Of a stretch of 64,000 nt of DNA, positions 37,139 through 45,261 are shown in pieces. The notes under the pieces are model-generated. The model was not told the origin of the DNA and made no database searches. It saw only the letters and a list, made by a program, of their open reading frames with translations. Origin of the DNA: Parathalassolituus penaei. GTDB taxonomy: Bacteria > Pseudomonadota > Gammaproteobacteria > Pseudomonadales > Oceanobacteraceae. How positions within the stretch are numbered: position 1 is the stretch's first letter; each line of letters begins with the position of its first letter. A program made the translations under genes and the position numbers. The stretch lies in the NCBI RefSeq assembly GCF_026626885.1, contig NZ_JAPNOA010000026.1, forward strand, positions 124,001 to 188,000, read 5' to 3'.

Positions 37139-37716
37139 TAAAATCCTACCTTGAGTAAATATAAAATCCATAGCGCAAAACCAAGGCAGATCCAAGAGAA
37201 TATCAGTCTGCCGCATAGTGATGATCGTCTTATTTTGATTTCTCTTATATAAGAAATTTTAATTTTTTCAAAAGACAGCTCTTTGATTATCTCGGCCTCA
37301 TTCTCGGGTAAGTCTTGTGAAAACTGATCGACTTCCTGGTTGGATTTTACTGGAAAATTAAAGAAATTGTCGATTGCGTTTAAAGTAAAAATATTTCCGC
37401 CATAGAAAATCCCTTTCGGCAATTGACCTGATACGTGTCTGCTTGGATTGGATATGGAAATGGTAGACTTGAATAGTGTGTATATTGATGCAAGCCATAA
37501 GAATCCAAACAGAAGCATGGAGTAAAAATATAAATTCGAAGCCGCCTTAAGCGTTTCGTAAAGCGAGATTATTTTTTCCAAACCAGCCACTGGCAAAAAA
37601 GCGACCACAAACAAGAATCCTAACTTGACATCAATGGCTCTAATAGTTGACTGTGTATCCGCTATAGATTGATATAGGAAATCAATTTTCTGATTGTTGC
37701 TCAAGGTTTTCCCCAT
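37138..37716 (-). CDS. Small membrane protein, probable Pycsar effector (PycTM)
   Basis: A 192-residue protein with two N-terminal membrane spans (about 33-52, GFLFVVAFLPVAG, and 62-82, LYFYSMLLFGFLWLASIYTL), a soluble region of about 85 residues and a C-terminal span (about 170-190). The start pattern SIADTQSTIRAIDVKLGFLF and the GIFYGGNIFTL motif resemble the DUF5706/PycTM family, whose members damage the membrane when bound to cyclic pyrimidine nucleotides. It is the first gene of a two-gene, AT-rich operon with the cyclase. Family placement is by motif recognition only. Confidence 0.68.
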   Translation of the reverse strand: MGKTLSNNQKIDFLYQSIADTQSTIRAIDVKLGFLFVVAFLPVAGLEKIISLYETLKAASNLYFYSMLLFGFLWLASIYTLFKSTISISNPSRHVSGQLPKGIFYGGNIFTLNAIDNFFNFPVKSNQEVDQFSQDLPENEAEIIKELSFEKIKISYIREIKIRRSSLCGRLIFSWICLGFALWILYLLKVGF

Positions 37717-37732
37717 AGATATAACAGCTTAC

Positions 37733-38017
37733 TCATTCGCATGCCCGTTCTTCTGGCAGCACGATTCGTTTCGAGAGGATTATAGGTATTTGAATTGATT
37801 GATTATTTCCATCTTCATCAAGCCTTCCTCCCTGAAAAACACGATCTGACGGTTGGTTTTCTGCTTCAACATGCGCATTGCGTCTGCGCCCAAAGCGTAA
37901 AACCAGATTTACGCTAACAGCAGCCAGTAAAACACGCAACGGCTCTGAAAACAGGAACCCGGATTCTCTCCCTCTGGCTTGATCCAATCCGTTATTTCGG
38001 AGCGAGAGCCCAAGCAA
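37733..38017 (-). CDS. Possible small protein between the MFS and Pycsar genes
   Basis: An open frame of about 94 codons ending 16 bases before the PycTM start. It reads plausibly (SEPLRVLLAAVSVNLVLRF as one hydrophobic stretch, then a charged tail), and the frame stays open upstream to the end of the MFS gene but has no ATG; a TTG at 38017 is the best visible start. It may be a gene remnant, a real protein with an unusual start, or chance. This accounts for the 340-base gap 37717-38058. Confidence 0.3.
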   Translation of the reverse strand: MLGLSLRNNGLDQARGRESGFLFSEPLRVLLAAVSVNLVLRFGRRRNAHVEAENQPSDRVFQGGRLDEDGNNQSIQIPIILSKRIVLPEERACE

Positions 38018-38058
38018 ATTGCTCGGGTCATTGCTCGCAATCTCCCATAACTGGTTTT

Positions 38059-39276
38059 TTACACCTTCGCAGCGTGCGCCTTTTTCGTGTGTTTTGGCGT
38101 ACCCAGCAGTATCAGTGTGAGGGATGTGCTGGCGGTTAATCCAAAGCCCAGTAACAGGGGTACGATGGTGCCGTTAAAGCTCATGCCGATGGCGCCGCCG
38201 ACCAGTACGCCGATCAGCATGGTCATGGCGCCGATAACGCCGGATGCAGTGCCCGCCATATGGCCAAAGGATTCCATGGCGAGGGCGTTGATGTTGCCGA
38301 ACAGCAAGCCCAGGCAGAAGGTGCTGGCTGTCATCATCAGGATAAACCCGGTCAGCGATACGGTGATTATGCCGGAGGCGACCAGTGCAGCTTCAATTAA
38401 TGACAGAGCGCCCAGCGTCATCAGAACCCGGGTGACCAGCATTCGAATATCAAAGCGGTAAACCAGACGGCTGTTCAGAAACGACGAGAAGCCGACGCCG
38501 AGGGCTATCAGGGCAAAATACAGCGGGAACATGTCGCCGACGTCGTAGATGCCTTGCAGGATTCCTTGCACGGAGGTCAGGAAGGCAATGATGGATGAGT
38601 GGGAGAGTCCGGCTACGAGGATATAAATCAATGCCACGGGATGGGCGATCACTTCTTTCATGCCGCGCATGACCGGAATTAAAGACAAGCCGCGTTTGTT
38701 TTCCGGTTTGTGGGTTTCTGGCTGACGCAGTGCAAACCAGGCCAGCAGCGCCAGACAGATCACCCCGAGCACGCCAAAAATGGCCCGCCATCCGGCAAAC
38801 AGCAGCACCAACTGACCAATCACCGGCGCAACCACCGGGCTGAACACAAAGATGGTCATCACCAGTGACATCATGCGCGCCATCTCCGGTCCTGAATGCT
38901 GATCCCGAATAATGGTCACGACCATAACGCGCGGCCCGGCCGCGCCAAAACCCTGAAGTACACGGCCGAACAGCATCCACTCGAAGCTCTGCGCCAGCAG
39001 GCTGATGGCGGTGCCGACCAGCATCAGGGCCAGTCCCAGGTACACCGTCGGTTTTCGGCCAAAGGCATCGGCAATCGGCCCATAAAACAGCTGGCCAACC
39101 CCCAGACCAATCATAAGTGAGGTCAGCACCAGCTGATAGCGGTTGTTGTCCAGCGCATCCAGATCCTGACCAATCTGTTGCAAGGCGGGCAACATGGAAT
39201 CCACAAACAGGGCTGTCAGGCACATCATGCTGGCCATCATGAGTAAAAACTCGATGCGAACGCGCGACTGGGTCAT
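38059..39276 (-). CDS. MFS multidrug transporter, Bcr/CflA family
   Basis: A 405-residue protein with twelve membrane spans. The Bcr/CflA (DHA1) signatures are present: DSMLPALQQIGQDL in the first periplasmic part, GQLFYGPIADAFGRKPTVY as the loop 2-3 motif, and GFGAAGPRVMVVTIIRD. Related pumps export bicyclomycin, chloramphenicol or sulfonamides. Gene order suggests separate transcription from the Pycsar pair. Confidence 0.87.
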   Translation of the reverse strand: MTQSRVRIEFLLMMASMMCLTALFVDSMLPALQQIGQDLDALDNNRYQLVLTSLMIGLGVGQLFYGPIADAFGRKPTVYLGLALMLVGTAISLLAQSFEWMLFGRVLQGFGAAGPRVMVVTIIRDQHSGPEMARMMSLVMTIFVFSPVVAPVIGQLVLLFAGWRAIFGVLGVICLALLAWFALRQPETHKPENKRGLSLIPVMRGMKEVIAHPVALIYILVAGLSHSSIIAFLTSVQGILQGIYDVGDMFPLYFALIALGVGFSSFLNSRLVYRFDIRMLVTRVLMTLGALSLIEAALVASGIITVSLTGFILMMTASTFCLGLLFGNINALAMESFGHMAGTASGVIGAMTMLIGVLVGGAIGMSFNGTIVPLLLGFGLTASTSLTLILLGTPKHTKKAHAAKV

Positions 39277-40019
39277 AGAAGGCCTTTGGATGATGGTTTT
39301 AGTAGGTTCTTATAATTGTTTAGATCATAACAATATTCCTGTGAATGTCTCTGAGAATCCTGACTTGTCGTTAGTCTTGAACATGGCCCGAAGCGGATGT
39401 GATCCAGAAGCCTGAAAAGTTGCTGGAAAGCCATACGGGCGATTACTGCAGGCCGCGGCGCGGTTAGCCAAAACACGGCTGGCAAACGGTTTTTAGTGGA
39501 TTCGCTAACGGCGAGTACCAATCGGTACACAGGTGGCGGCAGTTGAATTAACTGCGAGGTGTGCGGTTTATGAAAATGCCGAAACGGGGGTGCCGAAGCA
39601 GAGAGACGTTGGATAGTGCGCAGCGCAGCCGAACAGCAATGTGAACTGAGCGGTGTTCAGCAGAGGAAAACGTTTTCAGGAATCGGAGGGAATGCGCCCA
39701 TGAATGCCCCGGATGGGCTGGCAGTTCAGGCTGAGTCGGGATTGAGAAAAGCGGCGATCAGCTAATGGCTAAAACAAAGCGCTGGCGATGCGATGTCAGA
39801 GTGCAGAAGTTGCAGATAGGCAGTTATCGATAAAAACAGACGGTAAGCCGCAGACAGGAATTAACCGTTAAAAAGCCGACGAACCTGAAGATGAGCTTGG
39901 ACGAGAAAATAGAGATTCTGGGGCCAGGTCAGACTAAAACCCGGCCCAAAACCGGATAATACGCTATTTCCGATAATATCAATTATCGGAAATAGTGAAG
40001 GCTTATCCAGCCTTCCGAC
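39277..40019. other. 743-base gap with no convincing gene
   Basis: Neither strand holds a convincing ORF. The only tempting one is a 21-codon frame at 39700-39765 with GGAGGG nine bases upstream. The composition is not AT-rich, and the stretch looks like decayed coding or structural-RNA sequence. Hairpins at its right end are listed separately. Confidence 0.5.
39964..40015 (-). terminator. Two tandem hairpins after the homocysteine methyltransferase gene
   Basis: GAAGGCT/AGCCTTC with a 5-base loop (39997-40015), then a perfect 14-bp inverted repeat CTATTTCCGATAAT/ATTATCGGAAATAG with a 4-base loop (39964-39995), directly after the stop at 40020 on the minus strand. They may terminate transcription; the 14-mer also recurs beside the integrase at 28012-28025. 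Confidence 0.5.
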
Positions 40020-40937
40020 TTACAGGTTCAGCGCCTTGATTGCTGCAATGTGTTCAACACCAATGCCGCAGCAGCCGCCAATCATGTCGGCGCCCAGTGT
40101 TTTCCACTCTTTCACCCAGCCTGTATAAGTATCTGGCGTCAGATCCGGGCGCACTTCATCCAGGCCGTCGTTGGCAGTTGCGTCTTTCGGTTGTGGCGCG
40201 AAGGCATTGGCGTACGCGCCAACCTTGATGTTCTGGATGCGGGTATCGCTGTTGCTGGCCAGCACTTCTTTGGTCACGCGAATGGCGTCCGAAATGGTTT
40301 CCGGCTGGCTGCAGTTAAACATGATGGCATCCACACCGGCCTCCGCCATGGCCTGTACCGCTTCTCGAACGGTCTCGCCTGAGCGCAGTTTTGGTGTGTC
40401 GGATGGCTCAAAATCTTCCAATGTGAATGACACCCAGTATGGTCTGTGGTCGGTATCAATGCTGTCGATCAGTGCTTTCATGGCCAGGGTTTCAGCCAAC
40501 AGACTCTGGGTTTCGTTGAGCCAGACGTCCGGCTTGCCCGCTTGCAGTGCCGTTACCAAAGGACGAGCAATCTCGTCAAAACGGTCGGCTTCATACAGGT
40601 CCGCTCGGTAAGAACCAAACAGCGGCGGCACCGATGCCGCTACCAGAACGTTTTCGCCGCTTTCAGCGACTGCCGCATGGGCAACGGCTACCGAGTTGGT
40701 CGCCAGTTCAGCAACGCGGTCCTTGAATACCTGCTCACCGATGTGGAACGGCACCAGCGCATAGCTGTTGGTGGTCACCACGCGCGAGCCAGCCTGAATA
40801 AATTCCTTGTGAGCCTGTTTGACGATGTCAGGAGTTTCCATCATGGCCAGTGCTGACCATTCAGGCTGCCGGAACGGTGCGCCCAGGCGTTGCAGTTCAC
40901 GGCTCATGCCGCCATCCAGAATCGTGAGAGAAGTCAT
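40020..40937 (-). CDS. Homocysteine S-methyltransferase family protein (MmuM-like)
   Basis: A 305-residue zinc methyltransferase barrel. The start TILDGGMSRELQRLG and the zinc cysteines in MFNCSQP and GGCCGIG identify the family. The usual reaction is methyl transfer from S-methylmethionine (or AdoMet) to homocysteine, giving methionine without cobalamin or folate. With metH also in the window it would be an alternative route. It is divergent from an amino acid ABC transporter, which might import the methyl donor. Confidence 0.87.
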   Translation of the reverse strand: MTSLTILDGGMSRELQRLGAPFRQPEWSALAMMETPDIVKQAHKEFIQAGSRVVTTNSYALVPFHIGEQVFKDRVAELATNSVAVAHAAVAESGENVLVAASVPPLFGSYRADLYEADRFDEIARPLVTALQAGKPDVWLNETQSLLAETLAMKALIDSIDTDHRPYWVSFTLEDFEPSDTPKLRSGETVREAVQAMAEAGVDAIMFNCSQPETISDAIRVTKEVLASNSDTRIQNIKVGAYANAFAPQPKDATANDGLDEVRPDLTPDTYTGWVKEWKTLGADMIGGCCGIGVEHIAAIKALNL

Positions 40938-41229
40938 AAGGAAACATCCGTTGGTTGATCAGCGCGGCAGTGTATCCGAAGCAACCGCCACAACCCATCA
41001 TTTCATTAATCAAAAATGGTCTGGAGTAGGCTTTGCTCGGATTTTTTGTGGAAATTTTGTACGGAAATCCCCTATTCTATGCTGATCAGGCTTTAAGGCA
41101 TTAATAAAACATGGCCTAAGGTCTTGATATCGTCGCTACTCAGACGGCTGTTGGTTATTTATAGTGTCGCCCTTTGAATGGCCCGGCTGTCGCGGGTCTA
41201 CGCCGACCAATACCAACACCGGACCCGTT

Positions 41230-42045
41230 ATGATCACCGCACTCAAACGCCTGTTAACCACTTCCTTGCTGGGCGCAGCCCTGCTGAGCGCCTCCACTGT
41301 TTCTGTTGCCGCCGAAAAATCGGCGATTGATGGCATTTTGGCCAGCGGCGAACTGCGCGGCTGTTTTGAGGCGGGTTACCTGCCGTTCTACATGAAAGCC
41401 AAAAACGGCCAGTTCATCGGTTTTGATATCGACGTTGCCAAACATATGGCCAACAGCATGGGTGTGAAGTTTGTGCCCGTGAACACGGCGTGGGATGGCA
41501 TCATCCCGGCGCTGCAAACCGGCAAGTGCGACATCATTATTGGTGGCATGGGCATTACCCCTGAGCGCAACCTGCAGGTGCTGTTTGCGGATACCTATCT
41601 GGAAATTGGTCAGACCGTGCTGATTCGCCCGGACCTGGCAAAAACCGTCAAGAGCTATCAGGATCTGAACGACGCCAAATACACCGTTGCCAGCCAGATC
41701 GGCACTACCGGTGCCATGGCAGCTCAAAAGTATCTGCCAAAAGCCAAGCTGAACCTGTTCGAAACTTCCGCCGATGGCGTTCTGCAAGTAGCTAACGGTC
41801 AGGCCGACGCGTTTGTGTACGATCTGCCATACAACGCCCTGTATGCCTCCCAGCATAAAGACAAGGTTGTGCATCTGAGCAAAAGCTTCACCTATGAGCC
41901 GCTGGGTTGGGCCATTCGTCGCGGTGACGCTGACTTCATCAACTTCCTCAATAACTACCTGAAAATGATCAAGAACGACGGCACCTACGATCGCTTGTAC
42001 GCCAAGTGGTTTGAGTCCGACGCTTGGGTAAATCAGGTTCAATAA
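41230..42045 (+). CDS. Amino acid ABC transporter, periplasmic binding protein
   Basis: A 271-residue family 3 solute-binding protein with a signal peptide of about 28 residues (TTSLLGAALLSASTVSVAA). The family signatures NGQFIGFDIDVAKHM and AWDGIIPALQTGKCDIIIGG are present, followed by QIGTTGAMAAQ. I used the ATG at 41230 because it places the signal peptide at the N-terminus. It binds a polar amino acid or derivative; the ligand cannot be told. The 292 bases upstream hold only promoter-like sequence. Confidence 0.9.
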   Translation: MITALKRLLTTSLLGAALLSASTVSVAAEKSAIDGILASGELRGCFEAGYLPFYMKAKNGQFIGFDIDVAKHMANSMGVKFVPVNTAWDGIIPALQTGKCDIIIGGMGITPERNLQVLFADTYLEIGQTVLIRPDLAKTVKSYQDLNDAKYTVASQIGTTGAMAAQKYLPKAKLNLFETSADGVLQVANGQADAFVYDLPYNALYASQHKDKVVHLSKSFTYEPLGWAIRRGDADFINFLNNYLKMIKNDGTYDRLYAKWFESDAWVNQVQ

Positions 42046-42135
42046 CCCGGTAGCGGCACTGAAGCCGCTACACTGGCAAACATCAGCCGCCACCTGTTGG
42101 GCGGCTGTTGAATTTTCGGCGACTGTATTGCGGAT

Positions 42136-43107
42136 ATGACTTCAAACACCCCCACCCCAAATCGCTGGCACCAGAACCGCTGGATTGGCCATGGCCTGTA
42201 TCTGCTGATCATGGCCGTGCTGATCGGCGGCATTTATATGTCGGGTCAGCGCATCAATTACAGCTGGCATTGGGAACGTCTGTATCCCTTTATCATCGAC
42301 ACCACGCCGGTGGATATTCTGGCCGACGCCGATGGCACGGCGGTGCTGAGCGCGACCGGTGAACTGTCGATTGTTCCGGATAATGGTGATGAGCCGCAGT
42401 TGGTTCCGCACTACGACACCGCGCTGGTGATGGATGGTGATCTGGTATTCCAGGGCAATACGGTAGCGCAGCTGGAACACTGGCGTTTTGGACCAATTGC
42501 CGAAGGCCTGTGGGTGACCATCAAGATTTCGGTGGTGTCGCTGGTATTTGCGATTGTGCTGGGGGTGGTTTTTGGTTTGATGCGGATTTCCGAGGTTGTG
42601 GTTCTGCGCGACCTTGCCATTACCTACATCGAACTGATCCGTGGCACACCGCTGCTGGTACAGATTTTTATCGTGTATTTCTTTATCGGCACCGTTTTTC
42701 AACTCGACCAGTTCACCGCTGCAGTGGCTGCTCTGGCTATTTTTACCGGTGCCTATGTGGCAGAAATCGTTCGTGCTGGTATTCAGTCGATTCCGGTCGG
42801 ACAGATGGAAGCCGCGCGTTCGCTGGGTATGAATTATGTGCAGGCTATGTACTACGTGATTATGCCGCAGGCAATTCAGCGTACCTTGCCGCCGCTGGCG
42901 GGTCAGTTTATCAACCTGATCAAGGATTCATCGCTGGTGTCGGTTATTTCGATCACCGATCTCAGCAAGGCTGGGCGGGAAGTTATCAGCGGCAGTTTTG
43001 CACCGTTTGAAGTCTGGTTTACGGTCGCCCTGCTCTATTTGCTGATTACCGGGCTGTTGTCGCTATTGACTCAGCGTCTGGAAAAAAGGATGGCTGCCAA
43101 TGTCTGA
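42136..43107 (+). CDS. Amino acid ABC transporter permease with extended periplasmic loop
   Basis: A 323-residue permease of the HisM/GlnP type; the inner-membrane signature [22 protein letters not shown] is clear. Unusually, about 75 residues separate the first span ([15 protein letters not shown]) from the second, including strand-rich segments such as [15 protein letters not shown] and [12 protein letters not shown]. Typical relatives have only a short loop here. Overlaps the ATPase gene by 8 bases. Confidence 0.9.
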   Translation: MTSNTPTPNRWHQNRWIGHGLYLLIMAVLIGGIYMSGQRINYSWHWERLYPFIIDTTPVDILADADGTAVLSATGELSIVPDNGDEPQLVPHYDTALVMDGDLVFQGNTVAQLEHWRFGPIAEGLWVTIKISVVSLVFAIVLGVVFGLMRISEVVVLRDLAITYIELIRGTPLLVQIFIVYFFIGTVFQLDQFTAAVAALAIFTGAYVAEIVRAGIQSIPVGQMEAARSLGMNYVQAMYYVIMPQAIQRTLPPLAGQFINLIKDSSLVSVISITDLSKAGREVISGSFAPFEVWFTVALLYLLITGLLSLLTQRLEKRMAANV

Positions 43108-43921
43108 CTCTATCAAGCATTCTGGAAATTTTTCTGGCGATCTTTCTGGCAGCTCCACCGTCAGTCCGGCGTTTGCCGCTAATGACGTGATCATCAAGGC
43201 GCGAGCGGTCGACAAGATTTATCCAAACGGCTGCCATGCCCTGAAACAGGTATCACTCGACATTCATCGTGGTGAGGTGGTGGTGATTATCGGGCCCAGC
43301 GGCTCCGGCAAATCAACCTTTTTGCGTACGCTGAACCAGCTTGAAACCATCTCATCCGGCAGTATTGTGATTGACGGCATCGACATTAATCACAAGCACA
43401 CCAACATCAACAAGGTGCGCGAAGAAGTTGGCATGGTGTTCCAGCAGTTCAATCTGTTTCCGCACAAGACGGCACTGCAGAACGTGATGTTGTCGCCGAT
43501 GAAAGTGCTGAAACAAAGCCGCCAGCAAGCGCAGCAAAGCGCAGAGAGCCTGCTCACTCGGGTTGGTCTGGCGGAGCGTATGCATAACTACCCTGCACGC
43601 CTGTCGGGTGGTCAGCAACAAAGGGTTGCCATCGCCCGCGCACTGGCAATGAAACCTGACATCCTGCTGTTTGATGAGCCAACCAGCGCGCTTGATCCGG
43701 AAATGGTGGGCGAAGTGCTCGATGTGATGCAAAGCCTGGCCCGTGATGGCATGACCATGGTGGTGGTCACCCATGAGATGGGCTTTGCCAAGGAAGTGGC
43801 GGATCGTGTGGTGTTTATGGAAGACGGCGAACTGGTACTTGAAGAGTCGCCAGATACGTTTTTTACGTCACAACATCCGCGCTTGCAGCAGTTCCTCGGG
43901 CAAGTGTTACACCATATCTGA
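43100..43921 (+). CDS. Amino acid ABC transporter ATP-binding protein
   Basis: A 273-residue ATPase with Walker [10 protein letters not shown], signature [15 protein letters not shown], Walker [16 protein letters not shown] and the H-loop [10 protein letters not shown]. About 25 extra low-complexity residues precede the usual start of the domain. It pairs with the permease and binding protein in one operon. An AGCGCC/GGCGCT hairpin (43931-43948) follows without a T-tract. Confidence 0.93.
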   Translation: MSDSIKHSGNFSGDLSGSSTVSPAFAANDVIIKARAVDKIYPNGCHALKQVSLDIHRGEVVVIIGPSGSGKSTFLRTLNQLETISSGSIVIDGIDINHKHTNINKVREEVGMVFQQFNLFPHKTALQNVMLSPMKVLKQSRQQAQQSAESLLTRVGLAERMHNYPARLSGGQQQRVAIARALAMKPDILLFDEPTSALDPEMVGEVLDVMQSLARDGMTMVVVTHEMGFAKEVADRVVFMEDGELVLEESPDTFFTSQHPRLQQFLGQVLHHI

Positions 43922-44004
43922 CGTACAGGCAGCGCCTGCCGAGGCGCTACAGCATGAGCACAATCCAGTATACTCGGGACCGGATTTCTTCTGACCCCAA
44001 CGAG

Positions 44005-44892
44005 ATGATGCAAAAAACCCTGCCACCGCTGAACTGGATTCGTACCTTTGAGGCCTCTGCCCGTCATCTGAATTTCACCAAGGCGGCGCAGGAGCTGCAC
44101 CTGACTCAAGGTGCTGTCAGCCAACAAATCCGCCTGCTTGAACGCCATCTGGGGGTTGCCCTGTTTGCTCGTCTGGCACGAGGTATTGCGCTGACCGATG
44201 AAGGCCAGTCTTACCTGCCGGTGGTGCAGGATTCCATTTCCCGTCTGGCGGCCGCCACCAGTGAGTTGTTTGGCCAGAGCCAGAGAGTGCCGGTAAAAAT
44301 CCGCGGTAGCCTGTCGTTTTTTATGAGCTGGCTGGCGCCGCGCATTCGTGACTTCAACGCGCTCTACCCCAATATTGATATCCGCTACACCAGCACCTTG
44401 TGGGTGAAAGACGTGGAAGCCGATGACGATTTTGAAATCCGCTGGGGCAGCGGTGAATGGGCGGGGCATCTATCGCAACGACTGAGCTGGGATTCGTTAT
44501 TTCCGGTGTGTTCGCCAGAGCTGCTGGAACGCCACCCGATCAACTGCATTGAAGACCTGCGCGGCCTGACACTGATCCACGTAATGGGTTATGAAGAAGG
44601 CTGGGGCTACTGGTTGTCATTGATGAACGAAGACCAGATCGACCCCGCCCACGGCATTCAGCTGGACAACGTTGCGTCGGCGCTGAAAATGGCCGAACTC
44701 GGCGCGGGCATCGCTCTGGCTCGAACCTCGATGGCCGAAGATGCGCTTAAAAACGGTCGCCTGATCGCCCCGCTTGAACACCAAATCCCCGCCAGCGAAT
44801 CCTTTTATCTGGTGCGCAAGTCGGGCCTCAAACTGGCGCCCGACGCGGCATTGTTTCTGGATTGGCTGGAGCGCGAGCTGCGCGAAGGCTGA
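44005..44892 (+). CDS. LysR-family regulator (GcvA-like)
   Basis: About 295 residues. An N-terminal winged helix, LPPLNWIRTFEASARHLNFT and LTQGAVSQQIRLLERHLGV, is characteristic of the GcvA subgroup; the effector domain follows. The open frame reaches back to 43954, but GcvA-type proteins begin just before LPPLN, so 44005 or 44008 is preferred. TATACT at 43969-43974 could be its -10. It probably controls the adjacent transporter genes. Confidence 0.85.
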   Translation: MMQKTLPPLNWIRTFEASARHLNFTKAAQELHLTQGAVSQQIRLLERHLGVALFARLARGIALTDEGQSYLPVVQDSISRLAAATSELFGQSQRVPVKIRGSLSFFMSWLAPRIRDFNALYPNIDIRYTSTLWVKDVEADDDFEIRWGSGEWAGHLSQRLSWDSLFPVCSPELLERHPINCIEDLRGLTLIHVMGYEEGWGYWLSLMNEDQIDPAHGIQLDNVASALKMAELGAGIALARTSMAEDALKNGRLIAPLEHQIPASESFYLVRKSGLKLAPDAALFLDWLERELREG

Positions 44893-44944
44893 TTTATCCA
44901 GATTCCCTTCCCGCCCCAGATTGCCTCCAGTTTTTTCAAGGGCT

Positions 44945-45152
44945 CTCTGAATAACTCAGTGCCTACCTGGTTAATCCGGATGGTGATGAATCACGAAGCC
45001 GGTTTGATGCCCCTGCTGTGGGGGGCGTGTCAAAAACGGCGAAGAGTAATCACCATCCCGAAAGGCCCGAAGAGCGCGGGTTGCAGCATTCGCGCACGAC
45101 TACATGGATGCAGGAGCTAGGGCGAAGCAGGAGTCAGAGCCAAGAGCTGTTC
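44945..45152 (+). repeat. Copy A of a 200-base inverted repeat flanking the pilY1 cassette
   Basis: This copy matches the reverse complement of 49231-49411 with gaps; the best block is 25 identical bases at 44985-45009. Both copies begin CTCTGAATAA and share a later block around CCCGAAAG and GGCGAAGCA. This copy carries about 30 extra bases. It fills most of the 369-base gap between the LysR gene and pilY1. Confidence 0.8.
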
Positions 45153-45261
45153 AGGGTTGTTCGGAGTATCAAGCCAGTATGGTAGTTCGCGTCATTCCAA
45201 TAAGCCTGGGTGGACGCCACTTCCCGAGGAGACCTGGTTGGTGGCGCCAGTTGTGAGTTCC

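Noticed and set aside
44945-45152. Integron attC-type site flanking pilY1
   Set aside because: No R'/R'' core sites (RYYYAAC/GTTRRRY) in the expected symmetric arrangement, and the copies are inverted, not direct.
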